Source of the DNA: Gammaproteobacteria bacterium
GTDB lineage: Bacteria > Pseudomonadota > Gammaproteobacteria > Steroidobacterales > GCA-2729495
DNA length: 8,559 nucleotides
Direction: 5' to 3'
NCBI GenBank assembly: GCA_023150055.1
Contig: JAKLLP010000070.1
Span: 1 to 8,559 of the forward strand
Of the stretch, positions 1 to 8,559 are shown one piece after another. Numbering within the stretch: the stretch's first letter is position 1; the number at the start of each line of letters is the position of its first letter. The translations under genes were made by a program, and so were the position numbers. The notes under the pieces are model-generated. The model saw only the letters and a program-made list of their open reading frames with translations. It was not told the origin of the DNA and did no database searches.

Positions 1-1537
<1,537 letters not shown>

Positions 1538-1602
1538 TCATTCCTCTCTCTTTGAAGATTTCCACTTGAATCCAGATGAACGTTGTCGACAGCGGCGGGG
1601 CT

Positions 1603-1893
1603 TCAGCCCTCGATGACCGCCATGATGTCGTCTTCACGCATCACGACCAGGTCCTCGCCGTCGACCTTGACCTCGGTGCCGCTGTACTTGCCGAACAGCA
1701 CCGTGTCGCCCTTCTTGATGTCGAGCGGGCGCACTTCGCCCTTCTCGGTGATGCGGCCGCTGCCCACGGCGATGACCTTGCCGCGTATCGGCTTCTCCGT
1801 GGCGGTGTCAGGGATCACGATCCCGCCCGGTGATTTGCGCTCTTCTTCCAGCCGCCTGATGATCACGCGATCATGAAGGGGACGAATCTTCAT
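1603..1893 (-). CDS. groES: Co-chaperonin GroES (Hsp10)
   Basis: This 96-residue protein forms the heptameric lid of the GroEL chamber. It begins [15 protein letters not shown], the classic GroES opening. It continues with the mobile loop around residues 17-32, where the GGIVI segment (residues 23-27) is the part that touches GroEL apical domains. The C-terminal half contains [13 protein letters not shown] and ends DDIMAVIEG. The length is the usual one for the family. The ATG at 1893-1891 was chosen because a strong AGGAGG ribosome site lies on the minus strand at 1906-1901, 7 nt upstream. The frame stays open further upstream, but that stretch is the CIRCE-bearing leader. groES is the first gene of the groESL operon and is probably repressed by HrcA through the CIRCE element. 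Confidence 0.98.
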   Translation of the reverse strand: MKIRPLHDRVIIRRLEEERKSPGGIVIPDTATEKPIRGKVIAVGSGRITEKGEVRPLDIKKGDTVLFGKYSGTEVKVDGEDLVVMREDDIMAVIEG

Positions 1894-1928
1894 GGGAAAA
1901 CCTCCTTTAAAATCATATGGAAACAGCC

Positions 1929-1946
1929 CGCCGGGTGATCCCGGCG
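1929..1946 (-). promoter_or_regulatory. GC-rich hairpin in the groESL leader
   Basis: The perfect inverted repeat CGCCGGG / CCCGGCG has 7-bp arms (1929-1935 and 1940-1946) and a 4-nt loop. It lies between CIRCE and the groES ribosome site, so it would be transcribed in the groES 5' leader. It does not include the AGGAGG site and so is not an obvious RNA thermometer. It may stabilise the mRNA or act as a weak attenuator. The function is inferred. Confidence 0.55.
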
Positions 1947-1949
1947 TTG

Positions 1950-1976
1950 TTAGCACTCGCCGAAAGTGAGTGCTAA
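1950..1976. promoter_or_regulatory. CIRCE operator (HrcA-binding inverted repeat)
   Basis: The two 9-bp arms TTAGCACTC (1950-1958) and GAGTGCTAA (1968-1976) are separated by exactly 9 bp, a perfect match to the CIRCE consensus. It sits about 57 bp upstream of the groES start. By established knowledge it is the binding site of the heat-shock repressor HrcA, which itself depends on GroEL for activity. The presence of CIRCE implies an hrcA gene elsewhere in this genome. Confidence 0.97.
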
Positions 1977-2003
1977 TAGTAGTCAGCGGCGTTCGGATTG
2001 CAA
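1976..2003 (-). promoter_or_regulatory. Candidate sigma70-type promoter of groESL, overlapping CIRCE
   Basis: On the minus strand a -35-like TTGCAA (2003-1998; 4 of 6 consensus bases) lies 16 bp from a -10-like TACTAT (1981-1976; 4 of 6). The last T of the -10 is the first T of the CIRCE arm, so transcription would start inside the operator and HrcA binding would block it. No convincing sigma32 -10 (CCCCAT-like) is seen, although CTTGCAA resembles a sigma32 -35. The placement is persuasive, but the boxes are only moderate matches. Confidence 0.6.
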
Positions 2004-2172
2004 GAGGGGGGGTGGAGTTCTTTGCGGCTGAGAGCCTTGGGAACAGCCCGCAGGCCGACAGGTCTTCACCATAACCGGTGAACCGCCGCCGGCAGCGAGC
2101 AAAATAGCCGACCCGCGCAACCCCGGCGGCGGGCGGACAGGTATCCTTACGCGGTGCAAGAGGCGTGGCGCG

Positions 2173-2496
2173 ATGACGGACGATTGCCTGGTGGTTTTCT
2201 GCACCTGCCCGAGCGACACGGTGGCCGCCGAGGTCGCCACGGCCCTCATTGAACAGAATCTGGCGGCCTGCGTGACCCGGATACCCGGCGCCAAGTCCTG
2301 GTACCGCTGGCAGGGGCACCTGGAGAAGGACGAGGAAGTGCTGCTGCTCATCAAGACCACACGCGGCCGTTTTGCGGAACTCGAGGCCGCCGTGCGGCGT
2401 CTCCACCCCTACGAGGTACCCGAGGTAATCGCCATCGCGGTGGCCGCCGGCTCGGCGGCCTACCTGCAGTGGGTCAGGGATTCGACCGAGGCATGA
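2173..2496 (+). CDS. cutA: CutA family divalent-cation tolerance protein
   Basis: This 107-residue protein has the normal length for CutA1, a small trimeric protein with a ferredoxin-like fold. It was first linked to copper tolerance in E. coli, but its biochemical role is still unclear. Recognisable features are the N-terminal strand LVVFCTCP (residues 6-13), [11 protein letters not shown] with the conserved cysteine at 33, SWYRWQG (42-48), the segment EVLLLIKTT (55-63), and the signature [10 protein letters not shown] (78-87) followed by YLQWV near the C-terminus. There is no signal peptide, so it is probably cytoplasmic. The ATG at 2173 is supported by AAGAGG at 2158-2163. The gene is divergent from groES, and its stop codon overlaps the dsbD start (ATGA), which implies translational coupling. 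cutA beside dsbD is a common arrangement, also in E. coli. Confidence 0.95.
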   Translation: MTDDCLVVFCTCPSDTVAAEVATALIEQNLAACVTRIPGAKSWYRWQGHLEKDEEVLLLIKTTRGRFAELEAAVRRLHPYEVPEVIAIAVAAGSAAYLQWVRDSTEA

Positions 2497-4694
2497 GCAT
2501 CTTCCGCCCCCGACCGCACCGGGCGGTCATCCTGCTGGCTTTCGTGCTCGGCTGGGCAGCCGTCCAGGCTGCCGGCCAGCCCGAGGTGCTGCGCCCGGAA
2601 CAGGCGTTTCGCTACCAGGCGACCGCCGAAGGCGACGACATCGTCGTGCGCTGGACGATAGAGCCCGGTTACTACCTCTACAAAGAGCGAATGGGCTACG
2701 CCTCGCGCACGCCGGCCGTGACGCTCGGCCCGGCCAGCCTGCCGGCCGGGCTGCCGTACCAGGACGAGTTCTTCGGCGACATGGAGATCTACCGGAACGA
2801 GGCGCTGGTGCGCATCCCGGTGACCAGCGCCGGTGGCCGCGACGTGGAACTGGAGATCCGCTCGCAGGGCTGCGCCGACATCGGCCTGTGCTATCCACCG
2901 CAGACCTGGCGCGCCGACGTCGCGCTGCCGGGCGCCGACCGGGCACAGCCCGCCGCGGCGGGACTGGCCGCGCTCCTCGGCCGTCCGGCCGCCCCCGATG
3001 CACCGCTGCCGGTCGAGCAGGCCTTCCGGGTCGGCGCGGCGCTCGAGACGCCGGAGCTCTTGCAAGTGTCCTGGGTGATCGCGCCGGGCTATTACCTCTA
3101 CCGCGAGAGCATCGCGATCGAGAGCGCGAGCCCCGCGGTGAGCCTCGGCACGCCCCGGCTGCCGGCGGGAGTCCCGAAGGAGGACGAGTATTTCGGCGCG
3201 ACGCAAGTCTTCTACGAGGAGGCGCTCGTCGACGTACCAGTAAGCGGTCGCGCCGATCCCCTGCAACTGCGGATTTCCTACCAGGGCTGCAAGGAAGAGA
3301 GCATCTGCTATCCGCCGCAGACCGTGCTGCTGACCGTCGCGGCGGACGGCGGCGGGGGCACATCGCGCGCGGATCCCGCGCCGATGGTCTCCGAACAGGA
3401 CCAGCTCGCGACGATGATCGGCACGGGCAATCTGGCGCTCGTCATGCTGTCCTTCGCCGGACTCGGGCTGCTGCTGTCATTCACCCCCTGCTGCCTGCCG
3501 ATGATCCCGATCCTCTCCGGGATCATCGTCGGCCAGGGCAAGAGCGTCACCGCCACCCGCGGCTTCCTGCTGTCGCTGACTTACGTACTCGGCATGGCCC
3601 TGACCTACACCGCGGCGGGCGCCCTCTTTGCGGCCGCCGGCCAGCAGATTCAGGCGGCCCTGCAGCAGACCTGGATCATCATCGCGGTCACCGTGTTGTT
3701 CGTCGTGCTCGCGCTCGCCATGTTCGGCGCCTGGGAGCTGCGACTGCCGGCCGTCCTGGTCAACCGGCTCGACGTGGCCAGCGGCCGGCAGAAGGCCGGC
3801 ACCTTTTTCGGCACCGCGGTCATGGGGGCGATCTCCGCGCTGGTGGTCACCACCTGCGTGGCCCCCCCGCTGGTCGCCGCGCTGACGGTGATCGCCGGCA
3901 CCGGGGACGTCACCCGCGGCGCGCTCGCGCTCTTTGCCCTCTCGCTCGGCATGGGCCTGCCGCTGCTCGTGATCGGCACCTCGGCGGGCCGGCTCGTGCC
4001 GAAGGCCGGCGCCTGGATGAACACGGTCAAGGGCGCCTTTGGATTCATGATGCTGGGGCTCGCGGTCTGGATGCTCGACCGGATCCTGCCGGATACCGTG
4101 ACGATGTTCCTCTGGGCCGCGCTCGTCTTCATGGCCGGTGTGTTTCTCGGCGCCTTTCAGGGCCTCGACCCGGCAGCCAGCGTGCCGCAGCGGCTCGCCA
4201 AGGGCGCGGGGCTGCTCGCCGCGATCTACGGCGTGGCGCTGCTCGCCGGCGCGCTGGCCGGCGGTCACGATCCGCTGCGCCCGCTGGCGGTATTCCAGTC
4301 GAGCGGCGTTGCCCGGGAGGAGTCCAGCCTGCCCTTCCGCCGCGTGAAAACGGTGGCCGAGTTCGACGCGGCCGCCGCGGCGGCAAGCGCCGCCGGCCAG
4401 CCCCTGATGCTCGATTTCTACGCCGACTGGTGCACCTCCTGCCTCGAGATGGAGCGCTACACCTTCCCGGACCCGGCGGTTCGCGCGGCGCTGGCGGGCG
4501 CCGTGCTGCTGCAGGCCGACGTCACGGCCAACGACGCGGCGGACAAGGCGCTCCTCGCCCGCTTCGGCATCTTCGGCCCGCCGACGATCGTGTTCCTCGG
4601 CGCCGACGGGCGCGAGCGCGAAGGCTATCGCGTGGTCGGCTTCAAGAGCGCGGCGGAGTTCGCGGCCCACGCGCGCAGCGCCTTCGGGAGCTGA
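2493..4694 (+). CDS. dsbD: Thiol:disulfide interchange protein DsbD with duplicated N-terminal alpha domain
   Basis: DsbD carries electrons from cytoplasmic thioredoxin across the inner membrane to periplasmic thiol proteins. The ATG at 2493, overlapping the cutA stop, gives 733 residues; an in-frame GTG at 2469 would add 8. A signal peptide (residues 1 to about 26, core [14 protein letters not shown]) is followed by two alpha domains. The first (about 29-150) has EPGYYLY and the pair C127/C133 in [11 protein letters not shown]. The second (about 169-285) has APGYYLY and C266/C272 in [11 protein letters not shown]. Eight hydrophobic segments (about 314-591) follow, with C333 in TPCCLPM and C455 in TTCVAPP. 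These are 122 residues apart, the same spacing as E. coli C163 and C285. The thioredoxin-like gamma domain (about 614-733) has C647/C650 in YADWCTSC. All catalytic cysteines are present. E. coli DsbD has 565 residues and one alpha domain, so the extra length is the duplication. C334, next to C333, is an additional cysteine. Confidence 0.96.
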   Translation: MSIFRPRPHRAVILLAFVLGWAAVQAAGQPEVLRPEQAFRYQATAEGDDIVVRWTIEPGYYLYKERMGYASRTPAVTLGPASLPAGLPYQDEFFGDMEIYRNEALVRIPVTSAGGRDVELEIRSQGCADIGLCYPPQTWRADVALPGADRAQPAAAGLAALLGRPAAPDAPLPVEQAFRVGAALETPELLQVSWVIAPGYYLYRESIAIESASPAVSLGTPRLPAGVPKEDEYFGATQVFYEEALVDVPVSGRADPLQLRISYQGCKEESICYPPQTVLLTVAADGGGGTSRADPAPMVSEQDQLATMIGTGNLALVMLSFAGLGLLLSFTPCCLPMIPILSGIIVGQGKSVTATRGFLLSLTYVLGMALTYTAAGALFAAAGQQIQAALQQTWIIIAVTVLFVVLALAMFGAWELRLPAVLVNRLDVASGRQKAGTFFGTAVMGAISALVVTTCVAPPLVAALTVIAGTGDVTRGALALFALSLGMGLPLLVIGTSAGRLVPKAGAWMNTVKGAFGFMMLGLAVWMLDRILPDTVTMFLWAALVFMAGVFLGAFQGLDPAASVPQRLAKGAGLLAAIYGVALLAGALAGGHDPLRPLAVFQSSGVAREESSLPFRRVKTVAEFDAAAAAASAAGQPLMLDFYADWCTSCLEMERYTFPDPAVRAALAGAVLLQADVTANDAADKALLARFGIFGPPTIVFLGADGREREGYRVVGFKSAAEFAAHARSAFGS
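4686..4690 (+). promoter_or_regulatory. Ribosome site deciding the GTG start of the thioredoxin gene
   Basis: GGGAG lies inside the last codons of dsbD, 8 nt before the GTG at 4699. The only nearby ATG (4694-4696, overlapping the dsbD stop) reads ATG-CCG-TGA and ends at once, so the GTG is the plausible start. Confidence 0.65.
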
Positions 4695-4698
4695 TGCC

Positions 4699-5331
4699 GT
4701 GAAACCAGGCCGCAGGCTCGTACTGCTGGTCGCGCTCAGCGTGCTCACCGGATTCTTCGCCGGGCGCGTCTACTGGTCGCTGCGCGACCTGCCCCAACCC
4801 GCGGGTGGGCCACCCCCCTCGCCCGCGCCGGCGGTAGCCGAGCTGCCCGATCTGCGCCTGACCGACCTCGGCGGCACGGCCCGCTCGCTGCGCGAGTGGT
4901 CGGGAGAAGCGCTGCTGCTCAATTTCTGGGCCACGTGGTGCGCGCCCTGCCGCGAGGAGATGCCGCTCCTCGAGCAGCTCCACCAGGAGCGTTCCGGCCG
5001 CGGCCTGGCAGTCGTCGGCGTGGCGATCGACCGTGAAGAGCCCGTGCGCCGTTTCGTCGCCGAGACAGGCGTGTCCTACCCGATCCTGCTCGGTGAGACC
5101 GAGGCCATGGCCGCCGCGGAAACCTTTGCGCCGGAGTTCCTCGGCCTGCCGCTCACGGTGATCGCCGCCCCCGGCGGCGGCATCCTCAAGGTGAAGATGG
5201 GCGAGCTGCACACCGAGGACCTGCAGGCCATCGTCGCCGTGCTCGACCGGCTGGCCGACGGCAGCATCACCCTTGCCGGCGCGCGCGACCTGCTCAAAGC
5301 GGACGGTTCCCTTCCGGGGACGGTCCCCTGA
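4699..5331 (+). CDS. Membrane-anchored TlpA/ResA-type periplasmic thioredoxin
   Basis: This is a 210-residue protein. It has a positively charged start (MKPGRR), one hydrophobic anchor (about 7-26, [16 protein letters not shown]), a Pro/Ala-rich linker (about 34-48) and a thioredoxin-fold domain. The active site is WCAPC with C81 and C84, inside [17 protein letters not shown], typical of the TlpA/ResA/CcmG group. GLPLT (149-153) holds the expected cis-proline at 151. It should reduce disulfides in the periplasm, for example in cytochrome c or copper-site assembly, but the substrate cannot be read from the sequence. It starts 4 bp after dsbD, so DsbD is the likely electron donor (inference). 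It is not clearly CcmG, since no cytochrome c maturation genes are nearby. Its last residues, GSLPGTVP, are encoded by a strong palindrome that also contains the stop codon, so the natural C-terminus may have been altered by insertion of that element. Confidence 0.88.
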   Translation: MKPGRRLVLLVALSVLTGFFAGRVYWSLRDLPQPAGGPPPSPAPAVAELPDLRLTDLGGTARSLREWSGEALLLNFWATWCAPCREEMPLLEQLHQERSGRGLAVVGVAIDREEPVRRFVAETGVSYPILLGETEAMAAAETFAPEFLGLPLTVIAAPGGGILKVKMGELHTEDLQAIVAVLDRLADGSITLAGARDLLKADGSLPGTVP

Positions 5332-5347
5332 GGGGAACCGTCCCCTG
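5301..5347. repeat. REP-like palindromic element / long hairpin over the thioredoxin stop codon
   Basis: Positions 5301-5320 pair with 5324-5343 as one hairpin: 18 Watson-Crick pairs, one G-U pair, one mismatch (5315/5329) and a 3-nt loop. It consists of two related palindromic units, GGGGACGGTCCCC (5316-5328) and GGGGAACCGTCCCC (5332-5345), each followed by TG. The thioredoxin stop TGA (5329-5331) is inside the stem. GGGGAC/GTCCCC palindromes of this kind recur in many proteobacterial genomes as REP-type elements. Assigning this one to that class is inference, because copy number cannot be seen from one window. Confidence 0.6.
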
Positions 5348-5351
5348 TTTT
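5331..5351 (+). terminator. Possible weak intrinsic terminator after the cutA-dsbD-thioredoxin unit
   Basis: The 3' part of the palindromic element, AGGGGA-ACCG-TCCCCT (5331-5346), forms a 6-bp hairpin followed by GTTTT. The larger hairpin (5301-5343) ends 4 bases before the four-T run. The T tract is short and then interrupted by C residues, so termination would be partial at best. Confidence 0.35.
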
Positions 5352-5374
5352 CCCCCGCATTTTCTATTCGTCGC

Positions 5375-5380
5375 TAAAAT
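5375..5380 (+). promoter_or_regulatory. Candidate -10 box of an aroQ-accBC-prmA promoter
   Basis: TAAAAT (5 of 6 matches to TATAAT) lies in a short A/T-rich island (about 5360-5389) inside otherwise very GC-rich DNA, 46 bp before the aroQ ATG. No good -35 box is found 16-18 bp upstream, where the sequence is C-rich. The base-composition dip and the REP-like element just upstream make a new transcription start here plausible. Confidence 0.4.
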
Positions 5381-5426
5381 CATTAAACTCGCGCCCATCT
5401 GCGGGAAACGATGGGGGAACGCGCGG

Positions 5427-5873
5427 ATGGCCCGCATCCTGTTACTGAATGGGCCTAACCTGAACCTGCTCGGCACACGGGAGCCGGGGCTGTACGGCCG
5501 CACCACCCTCGCCGACATCGAGCGCCGCTGTGCCGCGCTGGCAGGAAGCCTTGGCCACACGCTCGAGGCGCTGCAGAGCAATGCGGAGGCGGCGCTGGTC
5601 GAGCGGGTGCAGTCGGCGGCCGGCAAGAGCGATTTCATCCTGATCAACCCGGGCGCGCTGACCCACACGAGCATCGCGCTGCGCGATGCGCTGCTCGCCG
5701 TCGGCATTCCATTCATCGAGATCCACGTGAGCAACGTGCAGGCGCGCGAGGAGTTCCGCCGCCAGTCCTATTTTTCCGACATCGCGATCGGAACCATCAC
5801 CGGCCTGGGCCCGCTCGGCTATGAGCTGGCGTTGCGCGCGGCCGATGAGCGGCTGCGCAGCGCCACGCCGTAG
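5427..5873 (+). CDS. aroQ: Type II 3-dehydroquinate dehydratase
   Basis: This enzyme catalyses the third step of the shikimate pathway, 3-dehydroquinate to 3-dehydroshikimate, as a cytoplasmic dodecamer. The 148 residues match the family length. The N-terminal motif [20 protein letters not shown] holds the catalytic Tyr23 and Arg18. NPGALTHTS (74-82) gives the substrate-binding Asn74, and IEIHVSN (97-103) gives the catalytic His100. [12 protein letters not shown] and a Gly-rich ITGLGPLGY follow. Position 105 is Gln where many family members have His (NVHARE); Gln also occurs there in some true AroQ proteins, so activity is expected. The ATG at 5427 has GGGGGAA at 5413-5419 as ribosome site. 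The aroQ-accB-accC order is widely conserved in gammaproteobacteria. Confidence 0.97.
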   Translation: MARILLLNGPNLNLLGTREPGLYGRTTLADIERRCAALAGSLGHTLEALQSNAEAALVERVQSAAGKSDFILINPGALTHTSIALRDALLAVGIPFIEIHVSNVQAREEFRRQSYFSDIAIGTITGLGPLGYELALRAADERLRSATP

Positions 5874-5904
5874 CGGCCTCCAACGTCGAGGGAGATACCC
5901 TGCA

Positions 5905-6381
5905 ATGGACATTCGCAAGGTCAAGAAACTCATCGAGCTGCTCGAGGAGTCCGGCATCGCCGAACTGGAAATCTCCGAGGGTGAGGAATCGGTGCGCATC
6001 AGCCGTTACCCGCCCGGCGGCGCCATCCAGCACTTCGCGGTCGCGCCGCCGGTAGCCGCCGGCCCACCACCGACGGGCGGGCATGCGAGCCCCGCAGCGC
6101 CCGCGCCAGGCAAAGACACGGCGGCCAGCGCGGTCCCCGAAATTCCCGGCCACAAGGTGGTCTCGCCGATGGTGGGCACCTATTACGAGTCGTCCACGCC
6201 CGGCGGGGAGCCGTTCGTGAAGATCGGCAGCGAGGTCAAGGCGGGCGACACCCTGTGCATCATCGAGGCGATGAAGATGATGAACCAGATCGAGGCCGAC
6301 CAGGCCGGACGCATCGCCGCAATGCTCGCGACCAACGGGGAGCCAGTCGAATACGGCCAGGTCCTCTTCGTCATCCAGTAA
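5905..6381 (+). CDS. accB: Biotin carboxyl carrier protein of acetyl-CoA carboxylase
   Basis: AccB carries the biotin that is carboxylated by AccC and then donates CO2 to acetyl-CoA through AccA/AccD, the first step of fatty acid synthesis. It has 158 residues (E. coli 156). The N-terminal helical and strand region (1-34, MDIRKVKKLIELLEESGIAE) is followed by a Pro/Ala/Gly-rich linker (about 37-80) and the biotinyl domain (about 82-158). The biotin attachment site is Lys124 in the strict motif EAMKMMN. The 'thumb' segment found in bacterial AccB lies between GTYYE and EPFVKIG. A good ribosome site, GAGGGAG (5888-5894), supports the ATG at 5905. It begins 31 bp after aroQ, with no room for a long leader like that of E. 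coli accBC, so it is probably transcribed with aroQ. Confidence 0.97.
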   Translation: MDIRKVKKLIELLEESGIAELEISEGEESVRISRYPPGGAIQHFAVAPPVAAGPPPTGGHASPAAPAPGKDTAASAVPEIPGHKVVSPMVGTYYESSTPGGEPFVKIGSEVKAGDTLCIIEAMKMMNQIEADQAGRIAAMLATNGEPVEYGQVLFVIQ

Positions 6382-6396
6382 AGCCACCGCCGCCAC

Positions 6397-7737
<1,341 letters not shown>

Positions 7738-7742
7738 CGGCG

Positions 7743-8559
7743 GTGGCGACGCAGAGCTGGCTGCAGGTCGAGCTACTGGTGTCCGCCGAAGCGGTGGACG
7801 CCGTGGAAACCGCCCTCGGTGGACTCGGGGCCTTGTCGGTCAGCCTCGATGACGCCGGTTGTGTACCGATCCTCGAGCCCGCCCCGGGCACGACGCCGCT
7901 GTGGCCGCAGGTCCGCGTCACCGCCCTGTTGCCCGCCGCGAGCGAGAGGAAGCGGATCGGCCAGGTGCTGCGCCCGTTCCTGCTCACCGCGACACCGGAC
8001 ATTCGTTTCAGCCCGGTTGCCGAGCGCGACTGGGTGCGGGAGTTTCGCGAGCAGCTCGCCCCGCAGCGCTTCGGCGCGAAACTGTGGATCTGCCCGATCG
8101 GCACCCCCTGCCCGGACCCGGGCGGCATCAGCGTGGCGCTGGAACCCGGCCTTGCTTTCGGCTCCGGTTCGCACCCGACCACGGCGCTCTGCCTCGCCTG
8201 GCTCGCCGGGCTCGAGACCGGCGGGGCTGCCGTGCTCGACTATGGCTGCGGCTCGGGCGTGCTCGCCGTGGCGGCGCTGGCGCTCGGCGCACGCTCGGCC
8301 ACGGCGCTCGATATCGATCCGCAGGCGCTCGAGGCCACCCGGGAAAATGCCGTCCGCAACGGCGTCTCGCCACGGCTGCGCGTCACGCATCCCGAGGATC
8401 TCGGCCCCGAAGAGCGTTTCGACATCGTGGTCGCCAATATTCTCGCCGATACCCTGATCGACCTCGCGCCGATACTCAAGCGGCACTGCCGGACTGGCGC
8501 GCGCGTCGCCTTGAGCGGTATTCTCGCCTCGCAGGCCGAGCGCGTCCGCCTCGCCTGCG
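7743..8559 (+). CDS. prmA: Ribosomal protein L11 methyltransferase PrmA, C-terminus cut off by window edge
   Basis: PrmA is an S-adenosylmethionine-dependent enzyme that trimethylates ribosomal protein L11. The frame runs open to the window end, giving 272 residues of an expected 290 or so. The N-terminal substrate-recognition domain (about 1-60) opens with SWLQVELLVSAEAVDAVE. The linker carries RDWVREFREQLAP and KLWICPIG, and the catalytic domain follows. LEPGLAFGSGSHPTT is the PrmA hallmark, DYGCGSG (166-172) is the SAM-binding motif I, ALDIDPQAL is motif II, and VVANILADTL (Asn232) is the NIL motif. The GTG at 7743 is chosen because it puts TQSWLQ at the usual N-terminal position. It lies 5 bp after the accC stop with no clear ribosome site, so coupling to accC is likely. 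accC-prmA adjacency is known in several gammaproteobacteria. Confidence 0.95.
   Translation, partial: MATQSWLQVELLVSAEAVDAVETALGGLGALSVSLDDAGCVPILEPAPGTTPLWPQVRVTALLPAASERKRIGQVLRPFLLTATPDIRFSPVAERDWVREFREQLAPQRFGAKLWICPIGTPCPDPGGISVALEPGLAFGSGSHPTTALCLAWLAGLETGGAAVLDYGCGSGVLAVAALALGARSATALDIDPQALEATRENAVRNGVSPRLRVTHPEDLGPEERFDIVVANILADTLIDLAPILKRHCRTGARVALSGILASQAERVRLAC

Noticed and set aside
1912..1917. TATGAT on the minus strand as a second groES promoter -10
   Set aside because: No matching -35 at the right spacing, and transcription would begin at or beyond the groES ribosome site.
2142..2147. TATCCT as a -10 box for cutA
   Set aside because: Only 4 of 6 matches, with no -35 at a suitable distance. 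The cutA promoter is left unassigned.
1603..2406. A 267-residue N-terminally extended form of GroES
   Set aside because: The extension reads through CIRCE, the promoter and part of cutA on the other strand. The strong AGGAGG and the standard GroES start at 1893 settle the start.
2469..2492. An upstream GTG start for DsbD
   Set aside because: The ATG at 2493 gives the common ATGA overlap with cutA and a normal signal-peptide length. The GTG would only add 8 residues before the signal peptide.
2888..4702. Long open frames in other phases across dsbD (604 codons on the plus strand; 423 codons on the minus strand at 3477-4748)
   Set aside because: Arg/Gly/Ala-rich translations without motifs, fully overlapping a DsbD frame whose domains and catalytic cysteines are all in place.

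Overview
The window is a compact block of housekeeping genes from a high-GC bacterium, most likely a gammaproteobacterium. The gene order cutA-dsbD-(thioredoxin)-aroQ-accB-accC-prmA beside groES-groEL is a known gammaproteobacterial neighbourhood. A perfect CIRCE operator in front of groES implies an HrcA repressor, which E. coli lacks but several other lineages of the class keep (for example Xanthomonas and purple sulfur bacteria). The exact genus cannot be read from this sequence.

Layout: on the minus strand, groEL (1-1534, C-terminus cut by the window edge) lies downstream of groES (1603-1893). Their leader carries a strong GC-rich hairpin, the CIRCE operator and an overlapping sigma70-like promoter (about 1929-2003). 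From a divergent intergenic region of about 280 bp, the plus strand runs cutA (2173-2496), dsbD (2493-4694), a membrane-anchored TlpA/ResA-type thioredoxin (4699-5331), aroQ (5427-5873), accB (5905-6381), accC (6397-7737) and prmA (7743 to the window end, partial). There are no tRNAs, rRNAs, insertion sequences, CRISPR arrays or phage genes.

How the genes work together: groES/groEL form the heat-shock chaperonin. cutA, dsbD and the thioredoxin gene are tightly packed (4-bp overlap, then a 4-bp gap) and look like one unit. DsbD would carry electrons from the cytoplasm to the periplasm, and the thioredoxin beside it is a plausible recipient. aroQ (shikimate pathway), accB and accC (biotin carboxyl carrier and biotin carboxylase of acetyl-CoA carboxylase) and prmA (ribosomal protein L11 methyltransferase) follow from a probable second promoter.

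Most of the window is ordinary. Two things stand out. DsbD has two tandem copies of its periplasmic N-terminal (alpha) domain, each with its own cysteine pair, making it about 170 residues longer than E. coli DsbD. A 43-nt near-perfect hairpin built from GGGGAC/GTCCCC-type palindromes straddles the thioredoxin stop codon and encodes that protein's last residues; it looks like an inserted REP-type element. I saw no clearly new multi-gene system.
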